A DNA stretch of 5,048 nucleotides from a bacterium (GTDB lineage: Bacteria; Bacteroidota; Ignavibacteria; Kapaibacteriales; UBA961): assembly GCA_022844575.1 (NCBI GenBank), contig JALHLL010000235.1:1-5048 (forward strand). The letters run 5' to 3'. Shown piece by piece: positions 1-5,048 of this stretch. Each line of letters begins with the position of its first letter. Within the stretch, counting starts at the first letter, position 1. The position numbers and the translations under genes were made by a program. The notes below the pieces were generated by a model. That model had not been told where the DNA came from. It saw nothing but the letters and a program-made list of their open reading frames with translations, and made no database searches.

Positions 1-96
1 TGAATACGCAAGTATGTGTATGTATACTATACCTGTTTCTTTTTTAAAGAATATCAACGTTAACACAATTATACTTGGTTTTCTTTCTCAAAATTA

Positions 97-429
97 TCAA
101 TTTTTAGAACGCCCCATAAGTACTTTAACGATTTTTTCTCTATGATTCATAAAAATACATCCCGGACTTATGCAATTTGCCTCGAAGTTTAAGTAACCAC
201 GAGCAGTCGGTGTTATTGTGTCTTATCTTTTTAAACTCTTATTTGCCCAACTTGTATACTGACAGTCCAACATTTAAAGAATGTTTTATCGACGCATCAC
301 GAAAAGTTAAATTCCCGTTCATCGCATTACAGGTTTAGGAATACTGTCAAAAATCAAACATGAGGAAAGCAATGTGTTGCATTCATCATTAACGACACTC
401 ATAAGATTTGATGATAAAGGTATTTTTGC
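97..429 (-). pseudogene. Decayed C-terminal end of a T9SS cargo paralogous to the 529-2868 gene
   Basis: No intact reading frame exists here, but conceptual translation of the minus strand in pieces matches the tail of the neighbouring 779-residue protein. From 429 the frame gives AKIPLSSNL (neighbour AKIPLPSNL), then IFDSIPKPV (neighbour IFGITPNPV), ending at a TGA at 319-321. A shift at about 328 gives NLTFRDASIKHSLNVGLSVY, aligning with the neighbour's SLFSDDITKKTLKIGLY. A TAA follows at 239-241, and the same frame continues to KSGMYFYES (neighbour NSGMYFLKIS). A second shift at about 141 gives KIVKVL and a terminal TGA at 97-99. The remnant is 333 nt, against 339 nt from the equivalent alanine codon to the stop codon in the intact gene, so nearly the whole sorting domain plus its linker is kept. 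The first 28 nt differ by only two transitions. Similarity fades just upstream of 430, so the body of the gene is gone. Seen directly: matching pieces, two frameshifts, nonsense codons. Inferred: loss of function and origin by tandem duplication. Confidence 0.8.
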
Positions 430-528
430 CGTCGGTTATAAGGTAAGGAAGCCCAAATAACTCTCAAATTATAAGGTAAACGTCACTTTATAGAAGTAAA
501 ACATTTCATCTTTTTTCCCTTAAACCTA

Positions 529-2868
529 TTAGTTTAACACCGCTAAAAGTTTTGTTTGTGTATATCCGTTTCCTGAAATTTTGAGAAAATACATTCCTGA
601 ATTTAAACCTTCGACATCAAAGGTTAGTGTCCCATGTCCAGTTGGCGATATTTGCGTTAACTCAGTTAAATCTCTTACTTGTATTCCCTGGGTAGTATAT
701 AAACCTATTTTTAACGTTTTTTTAGTTATATCATCGGAAAACAAAGAAATAAAAGCTGTTTTTGTAACAGGGTTAGGAGTAATACCAAAAATCCACACAT
801 GAGCAATGGGGTCACCATTCTCAACTTCTTTAACGTTTGTAAGGTTTGATGGTAAAGGTATTTTTGCAACAAATGGTGATTTTATCGGCTGAGGGGTAAA
901 GGTAGTATTAACATACCCGGCCGTATAGTACACATTTTTATATATAAACGAATTAATTAGTGAATATTTTATTTGATCTATTTTCTGTAATGGTCTTATA
1001 TTGTGAGTTTTCCATGTAACTCCATAATCAGTACTGATGAGAACACTATCATACTCATTAAACCCGACAACACAAACATTCTGCTCAACCGCTAGTGTCC
1101 GTGGAAATGATGTCACAGTATCTTTTAACGTATGTAACCAACTGATGCCCCCATCTGTTGTGCGAAAAAAACGACGATGATTAGAAGAATCTTTTTTACC
1201 ACTTCTACCAATAACAAGAATGTTCTTATCATCGAAAACATGAAAATCTTCTATTGCCAGATTCTCGACAATCGGATTTCTTTTCCAAGTTTTTCCGAAA
1301 TCACCAGAAACCAGTATTTCGTGAGTAAAAGATGTTTTATTTTCATTAACTGTTGAAACCGCATATACAATATCAGCACTACCATGCCGGTGGAGTTTCG
1401 CAAAATAAAAACTGTAATTAGTATCTAAGTTTTCTTGCCATGTTTCGCCGCCATCCTTCGTCGACAATATACCCGTTGAATTATTCTCGTCTTTAACAAC
1501 TACTATTCCCTTTTTTTCATCTATAAAACTAAAGCTGGGTCCTTTGATTGTTGGTGCGTTGTACGATTTACCATTTTTCGTATTAACAAATTCCCAAGTT
1601 TTACCGGAATTATTTGTCTCAAAGAATAACCCTTCTTGTTGTGACATTATGGCATGGCCATTTTTATTTGTTCTAAAATATATATCAGTAAGAATTGCAC
1701 CTCCGACTATTTCTTCATTTTGTGACCATGTAGAACCAAAATCTGTTGAGGTTACAGGAGAACTGTTCCCCAGATCACAAAATACTATTGAGCTGTCAGG
1801 CATCTTCCTAAGTACAGCGATAGTAGAATTCGAAGATTGTATTTTTATTAAAGATTTTGTTTGAAATGTTTTATCTAATGTGTTCACCGAAAACATTGAT
1901 TTTCTGTCTCCAATAGCGATAACTCGATTATTATTCATTAGATGTACATCATAGAGCTGAACGGGCGATTGTATATCTAAATATGAAGCCCATGTTTTAC
2001 CATTATCCGTTGTAAGATAAAATCCGGACTTAGTATTTGAACGAAAAGCCGCGATTGTCTGTGAATCAAGAAAAGATACATCTGCAACATTTTCTAATGT
2101 TGTCACTACTGATTTTACAGCCCATGTTTCACCATTATCCGAGGATTCAAGAAAGGTAATCTTTTGTTCTTTAGGATAATTAACCGCAACGGAAATAACG
2201 TTGTTATTAGTAAAAGCTGCCACAATATTTCCTTCCGCCGGAATTTTGGTCATATTATTCCATGTTTTACCATTGTCAATACTTCTATTATATTCGGTTT
2301 CACGAAACGAATGTAACGTACTGGAGTTTTGACGAATAAGCGTATTTGACAGACGATATGCACCGTCAAATGCTGCTATCTTCTTCCACGACTTACCATA
2401 ATCATCAGAACTAATGATACTACCGGAACCTGTGCCAACAATACATTCGCCTGAAGGTGTGTATATCAGTTCAAGAGAACTTAAATCTGAACTAGAACTC
2501 CCTACTATTGATCCATTATATTGCGCTTCTGTCCAAGTTATTCCCTTATCATTACTATAGAATGCCGCAAAGGTCTGCGTTGATATTTTTTGCCCTACAA
2601 TCGCACAATTCTTACTGTCAAAGAAAATGACATTGTCTGTAAAAAATCCGCCAAATTGCAATAAGTGTTCCCAACTCTCCCCATTGTCTGAAGAACGCAT
2701 CACAGTACCGACACCTACGATTAAGAATACATTTTCCCCATTAGTTACAATATGCTTAAGGGGCGAACTGGTTCTATAATCGTAGAGTATTGTCATCTTA
2801 AGATCCTGTGAAGCAGAAGAGAACAATGAGCAAAAGAATATTATTAGGGATACAGATAAAGTTTTCAT
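529..2868 (-). CDS. Secreted Asp-box (BNR) beta-propeller protein with T9SS type A C-terminal sorting domain
   Basis: The protein has 779 residues. Residues 1-20 form a Sec signal peptide (MKT start, hydrophobic LSVSLIIFFCSLF, small residues before Q21), which supports this ATG. The middle holds twelve Asp-box motifs of the S/T-x-D-x-G-x-T/S-W type, starting near residues 59, 105, 153, 196, 242, 286, 374, 418, 469, 521, 570 and 612, spaced about 42-52 residues apart. Such repeats cap beta-propeller blades in sialidase, sortilin/Vps10, GH74 and YCF48-like proteins. No catalytic signature of a glycosidase is evident, so binding or adhesion is as likely as an enzyme role. Residues about 692-779 form a T9SS type A sorting domain: PNPV, a beta-rich stretch with LYTTQG, then GLNSGMYFLKI and a basic terminal strand. 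It would direct the protein from the periplasm through the outer membrane to the surface or medium. The gene lies 77 nt downstream of the secreted cysteine-rich gene. No Shine-Dalgarno is visible before the ATG. The fold and export route are well supported; the ligand is unknown. Confidence 0.95.
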   Translation of the reverse strand: MKTLSVSLIIFFCSLFSSASQDLKMTILYDYRTSSPLKHIVTNGENVFLIVGVGTVMRSSDNGESWEHLLQFGGFFTDNVIFFDSKNCAIVGQKISTQTFAAFYSNDKGITWTEAQYNGSIVGSSSSDLSSLELIYTPSGECIVGTGSGSIISSDDYGKSWKKIAAFDGAYRLSNTLIRQNSSTLHSFRETEYNRSIDNGKTWNNMTKIPAEGNIVAAFTNNNVISVAVNYPKEQKITFLESSDNGETWAVKSVVTTLENVADVSFLDSQTIAAFRSNTKSGFYLTTDNGKTWASYLDIQSPVQLYDVHLMNNNRVIAIGDRKSMFSVNTLDKTFQTKSLIKIQSSNSTIAVLRKMPDSSIVFCDLGNSSPVTSTDFGSTWSQNEEIVGGAILTDIYFRTNKNGHAIMSQQEGLFFETNNSGKTWEFVNTKNGKSYNAPTIKGPSFSFIDEKKGIVVVKDENNSTGILSTKDGGETWQENLDTNYSFYFAKLHRHGSADIVYAVSTVNENKTSFTHEILVSGDFGKTWKRNPIVENLAIEDFHVFDDKNILVIGRSGKKDSSNHRRFFRTTDGGISWLHTLKDTVTSFPRTLAVEQNVCVVGFNEYDSVLISTDYGVTWKTHNIRPLQKIDQIKYSLINSFIYKNVYYTAGYVNTTFTPQPIKSPFVAKIPLPSNLTNVKEVENGDPIAHVWIFGITPNPVTKTAFISLFSDDITKKTLKIGLYTTQGIQVRDLTELTQISPTGHGTLTFDVEGLNSGMYFLKISGNGYTQTKLLAVLN
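1012..2694 (-). repeat. Array of Asp-box repeats, about 45 codons per unit, within the propeller gene
   Basis: Twelve clear copies of an Asp-box (for example SSDNGESW, TTDNGKTW, STDYGVTW) are encoded at regular spacing. Between the copies at residues 286 and 374 there is a double-length gap of 88 residues. A degraded copy sits in its middle at about residues 328-335 (NTLDKTF, nt 1864-1887), where Phe replaces Trp and the Gly is lost. That makes thirteen units. They are repeats at protein level, not near-identical DNA repeats. The blade count is inference. Confidence 0.85.
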
Positions 2869-2892
2869 GATACATTTTAGATTAGTGAATAA

Positions 2893-2921
2893 ATTCCCCC
2901 ACTTTTATGGAGCAGGGGAAT
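2893..2921 (-). terminator. Intercistronic hairpin, possible weak intrinsic terminator
   Basis: On the minus strand ATTCCCC (2921-2915) pairs perfectly with GGGGAAT (2899-2893) around a 15-nt loop, followed by TTATTCAC. It lies between the stop of the cysteine-rich gene and the start of the propeller gene. The stem is only 7 bp and the U-tract is interrupted, so it may be a weak or partial terminator, or a hairpin that stabilises the upstream message. The hairpin is seen directly; its role is inferred. Confidence 0.35.
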
Positions 2922-2945
2922 GAAAAGCATTTGTTTACAGTATCA

Positions 2946-3584
2946 TCAATTACAAATGTCGTGACAATCTTGACGTAGGATTACGCTAAAAGGTAAATCA
3001 CTTGGTGTTTGTGTTTGATCACAAGGAATCGCAGCAAAAGAGTTGCCTATATATGTTATATGATAAACAAGATTTCCATTCGTTGGATTAATTGTATAAC
3101 ACGTGGTAAAACGTTCCCAACAACGAGATTCCGGTTGACATGGCCACAAAAGTGTCATTCCGCCTGAACCGATGATTTCATACTCCGCAACACAAGCAAG
3201 TTTACCGAGTCTCCACGTAACTTGCGATTGTTGAGGACACGGAGGTATAACCGCACCCCATGGGTTTTGTCGTATCGCTTCTTTTAAAGCTTGTTCCTGA
3301 ACCTGAGAAGGAGTTAACAAACCAGGACAGATACCAGAATATGTAATAGAAGTAATCACCATATCGTGCCAAACACCACATGCTATACGCCAGCACCATG
3401 TAATGGTAATCGTACAGGGTCCGTCATTTATAACAATGGGAGGACCTGCCACAAATGGATCACCAGGGCAGTCAGGAGGTACTGGACATTGCGCCGATGC
3501 CTGATTAAGGGTCATCTGATTAATCGAAACCATGCTGATAAGAAGTACAACCAAAATCGAAAAATATCTTTGGAAAGTTTTCAT
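2946..3584 (-). CDS. Secreted cysteine-rich protein of unknown function
   Basis: I do not recognise a named family for this 212-residue protein. Residues 1-31 form a signal peptide: basic MKTFQR, a hydrophobic run (FSILVVLLISMVSI) and a signal peptidase I site ASA before Q32. The mature part holds fourteen cysteines (33, 39, 57, 64, 69, 86, 116, 131, 149, 155, 162, 188, 207, 211) and none lie in the signal peptide. The even number and the export signal fit a disulfide-bonded extracytoplasmic fold. There is a hint of internal duplication: TWCWRIAC followed by ITSITYSG (residues 62-84) resembles SRCWERFTTC followed by LVYHITYIG (153-180). No T9SS sorting domain is present, so it may stay in the periplasm or outer membrane. 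The ATG at 3584 is the only usual start in this frame before an in-frame upstream TAA (3660-3662). It lies 77 nt upstream of the propeller gene and may share its transcript. The coding call and secretion are well supported; function is unknown. Confidence 0.85.
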   Translation of the reverse strand: MKTFQRYFSILVVLLISMVSINQMTLNQASAQCPVPPDCPGDPFVAGPPIVINDGPCTITITWCWRIACGVWHDMVITSITYSGICPGLLTPSQVQEQALKEAIRQNPWGAVIPPCPQQSQVTWRLGKLACVAEYEIIGSGGMTLLWPCQPESRCWERFTTCYTINPTNGNLVYHITYIGNSFAAIPCDQTQTPSDLPFSVILRQDCHDICN

Positions 3585-4334
3585 TGTTAGTATCCAAAAA
3601 AAATGATAGAAATTAATTAATGATATGTATCCTCCTAACCACTTATATTTGCGATTACTTTATTCATCGATATAAGTAGTAAACCTTGAGACAGCAAAAC
3701 GTTGCAGGACTTTGATAAGTTCTGCTATCTCAACAAACAACTGTATAAGAATCCCCCTAATCCTAATTTTTTTGAAGGATTTATAGTACAATTGTGGCAA
3801 TATCGAATAGTTTATTTATGAAGTATTCATAACTTTGTACTCCTTATAAAAGAAGTGAGCAATTCCCCTTTCGTAACGAAAAGCAGAACGGTTTCTGTTT
3901 GTGTCTTAACAATACAAAATGAAACCGCGTGACGGAGGGGGTTAATTATATGTATTCAGGAATAAATTCATAGGATGAAAGAGCAAACAACAACAACAAA
4001 ATCGGCATTCAGCAGCCGAGCCATAAACACATAGTAGCAAATCAACGATAAAAGGCAGTTTCACCATTCCAACCGCATGCAATATACAAAATATTTAATA
4101 CAACTATTACTACATGCAATTATATTTTTAATTTTTATTTACGAAAAGAAGATGACAAATGAGATATTTTTATATACCTCATACAACGAATAGTTTGATT
4201 GGCGAATAATAACCAACAAATACGACTGTAAATATATTGATAAATCACATGTATAGTTTATTTGCAGATCATCGGGATATGTGAATTTTCGCAGTTTTAT
4301 ACTTACTATAAAGGTTTAATACAAGAGGAGTATC
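3585..4334. other. Long intergenic region without a convincing gene
   Basis: About 750 nt separate the start of the cysteine-rich gene from the stop of the RluE gene. All frames are broken by frequent stops; the longest short ORFs are about 20-40 codons and have no supporting features. Seen here: an orphan AGGAGG-like sequence on the minus strand at 3631-3636, 46 nt before the cysteine-rich start; an inverted repeat AATCCT/AGGATT (3759-3764 and 3776-3781); a palindrome TTTCGT-A-ACGAAA (3869-3881); an adjoining hairpin (3881-3900); a CAA-rich tract (about 3984-4000); a hairpin TCGGC/GCCGA (4002-4006 and 4015-4019), which on the minus strand is followed by ATTTTGTTG; and an all-A/T stem TTTATA/TATAAA (4296-4312). 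The region probably holds the promoter and 5' leader of the secreted-protein pair and the 3' end of the rluE transcript. No tRNA, rRNA or known riboswitch is recognised. Confidence 0.6.
4002..4019 (-). terminator. Small hairpin with T-rich 3' side, candidate terminator of the rluE transcript
   Basis: On the minus strand TCGGC and GCCGA form a 5-bp G/C-rich stem around an 8-nt loop, followed by TTTTGTTGTTGTTG. It is the most terminator-like element downstream of the rluE gene on that strand, but it lies more than 300 nt past the stop, and the stem is short. Both points keep confidence low. Confidence 0.2.
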
Positions 4335-4898
4335 TCATTCAAATACTTGAGCAGTTTCATTCGGATTTAATATTTTCCATTTACCTACTTCAAGCGAGCC
4401 AAGTGAGAATTTTCCGATACTGATTCTTATTAAACGTAAAGTAGGGAAACCGATAGCTGCTGTCATTTTACGTACTTGCCTGTTTTTGCCTTCCGTAAGC
4501 GTTAATTCAATCCAACAATCGGGAATATTCTTTCTTACTCTTATCGGCGGAACTCTAGGTTTTATATTGGGTTGTGGTTCGCATATTTTGGCAATGCACT
4601 GTCGTGTTTTATAGCCGGATATAAAGACACCTTGTTCTATTTGTTTTAAGGATTCGGCAGTTGGTATATTTTCAACTTGTACAAGATATGTTCTATTATG
4701 ATAATTTTTCGGATTAAGTAATGCGTCAATATATTGTGACTCATCAGTCAATAATAATAAACCTTCCGAATCGGCATCTAAACGACCAATAGGATAGATA
4801 GTAGACGGGAAATTAAATTCAGCTAAACTTCTATTTTTTGAACCATCATTTGTAAATTGAGATAATACTCCAAATGGCTTATTCAATGCAATTATCAT
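4335..4898 (-). CDS. rluE: RluE-type 23S rRNA pseudouridine synthase
   Basis: The enzyme converts a specific uridine in 23S rRNA to pseudouridine; in E. coli, RluE acts on U2457 near the peptidyl-transferase centre. The 187-residue protein has the RsuA/RluB/E/F family landmarks: the N-terminal motif NKPFGVLSQF (residues 6-15), the catalytic motif GRLDADSEGLLLLTD with Asp41 as the likely nucleophile, PPIRVRKNIP (117-126), EGKNRQVRKM (136-145) and GFPTLRLIRI (150-159). VLSQFT, the PPIR.RK.IP segment and GFPTLRLIR fit RluE better than RluB, RluF or RsuA. As in RluE, there is no N-terminal S4 domain; the protein starts almost directly at the catalytic domain, so it is shorter than the roughly 217-residue E. 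coli enzyme, which has an N-terminal extension. The ATG at 4898 fits that layout; the nearby ATGs at 4903 and 4912 run straight into stops. It starts 8 nt after the stop of an upstream membrane-protein gene, suggesting an operon. No Shine-Dalgarno is evident. The exact target uridine is inferred from the family. Confidence 0.93.
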   Translation of the reverse strand: MIIALNKPFGVLSQFTNDGSKNRSLAEFNFPSTIYPIGRLDADSEGLLLLTDESQYIDALLNPKNYHNRTYLVQVENIPTAESLKQIEQGVFISGYKTRQCIAKICEPQPNIKPRVPPIRVRKNIPDCWIELTLTEGKNRQVRKMTAAIGFPTLRLIRISIGKFSLGSLEVGKWKILNPNETAQVFE

Positions 4899-4906
4899 AA
4901 CATTAT

Positions 4907-5047
4907 TTACATGAATAATGCCGATAATGCACTAAGTCCTCCCCAGAATAAAAGAATAACTGTAAGAACTAATGCAGCTAGTATAAATCCCCAATTTTTA
5001 TGCATCTTTGACGCTCCGGCGACTGCGATCCCCAATACTATATAATA
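4907..5047 (-). CDS. C-terminal end of an unidentified integral membrane protein (partial)
   Basis: The minus-strand frame is open from the window edge to a TAA at 4907-4909 and gives 46 residues. They begin YYIVLGIAVAGASK, continue MHKNWGF and then a strongly hydrophobic stretch ILAALVLTVILLFWGGLSAL, ending SALFM. This looks like the end of one transmembrane segment, a short basic loop (SKMHKN) and a final transmembrane helix. The gene continues beyond the window. The stop lies 8 nt before the rluE start, so the two are probably transcribed together. An internal Met (residue 15) could start a 32-residue single-helix peptide, but the hydrophobic sequence in front of it favours a longer protein. 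The family cannot be named from this fragment. Confidence 0.7.
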   Translation of the reverse strand, partial: YYIVLGIAVAGASKMHKNWGFILAALVLTVILLFWGGLSALSALFM

Positions 5048-5048
5048 T

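Noticed and set aside
2..145. Plus-strand open frame from the window edge, or 43 codons from the ATG at 14
   Set aside because: Its second half is antisense to the T9SS pseudogene tail, and it shows no motif or composition arguing for coding.
581..802. Plus-strand ORF of 73 codons
   Set aside because: Lies entirely antisense to the T9SS domain and preceding tail of the propeller gene, which has clear family motifs on the other strand.
1544..1864. Plus-strand ORF of 106 codons
   Set aside because: Antisense to the Asp-box region; no recognisable protein features beyond those expected from the complementary strand.
529..2868. Annotation of the propeller protein as a sialidase or xyloglucanase
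   Set aside because: Asp-boxes are shared by many unrelated propeller proteins, and I see no catalytic residue pattern specific to those enzymes.
3202..3399. Second minus-strand ORF of 65 codons
   Set aside because: Overlaps the cysteine-rich gene in another frame; the 212-residue frame has a signal peptide and a coherent cysteine pattern.
3480..3495. Possible lipoprotein signal at the cysteine after the signal peptide (SAQC)
   Set aside because: Gln directly before the Cys does not fit a lipobox; ASA-Q fits signal peptidase I better.
3366..3590. Plus-strand ORF of 74 codons
   Set aside because: Antisense shadow of the signal peptide and N-terminal part of the cysteine-rich gene.
3669..3697. 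Minus-strand TTGCTG and TATATC with 17-nt spacing upstream of the cysteine-rich gene
   Set aside because: Only partial matches to a sigma70-type promoter in AT-rich DNA, and the organism probably uses a different consensus; not strong enough to list.
3830..3837. Plus-strand TAACTTTG, matching the Bacteroidota -7 element TAnnTTTG
   Set aside because: No TTG at the expected upstream spacing and no gene on the plus strand downstream.
3975..4034. Plus-strand ORF of 19 residues starting MKEQTTTTK
   Set aside because: Very short, low-complexity because of the CAA tract, and without a gene context on the plus strand.
3942..4067. Minus-strand ORF of 41 residues with a hydrophobic start and a run of four cysteines
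   Set aside because: The cysteine run is the translation of the CAA-rich tract in one frame; no ribosome-binding site, and the length is expected by chance in this AT-rich gap.

Overview
The window is an AT-rich bacterial segment in which every supported gene reads on the minus strand. The best taxonomic clue is the 779-residue protein at 529-2868. It has a signal peptide, a long run of Asp-box (BNR) repeats and a C-terminal type IX secretion (T9SS type A) sorting domain. That combination points to the Bacteroidota/Chlorobiota (FCB) group, possibly a Kapabacteria- or Ignavibacteria-like lineage. Weak or absent Shine-Dalgarno sequences in front of the genes fit this. The placement is inference; there is no marker gene such as rRNA.

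Layout from right to left, which is the direction of transcription. (1) 4907-5047: 3' end of an unidentified membrane-protein gene cut by the window edge. (2) 4335-4898: an RluE-type 23S rRNA pseudouridine synthase starting 8 nt after the previous stop, so probably co-transcribed. (3) 3585-4334: about 750 nt with no convincing gene, only small hairpins and a CAA-rich tract. (4) 2946-3584: a secreted cysteine-rich protein of 212 residues with no recognised family. (5) 2869-2945: a short intercistronic gap with a 7-bp G/C-containing hairpin. (6) 529-2868: the Asp-box beta-propeller T9SS cargo. (7) 97-429: the decayed 3' end of a second, paralogous T9SS cargo gene, broken by two frameshifts and an internal stop but still recognisable.

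The right part is housekeeping (rRNA modification). The left part is a small cluster of exported proteins. The two intact exported proteins lie in tandem 77 nt apart and may share a transcript, although the hairpin between them could reduce read-through. The main observation that intact-ORF annotation would miss is the T9SS-tail pseudogene. It shows that a homologous cargo gene once lay next to the large one, or that its 3' end was duplicated. I found no CRISPR array, insertion sequence, tRNA or rRNA, and nothing that amounts to a clearly new defence or mobile system.
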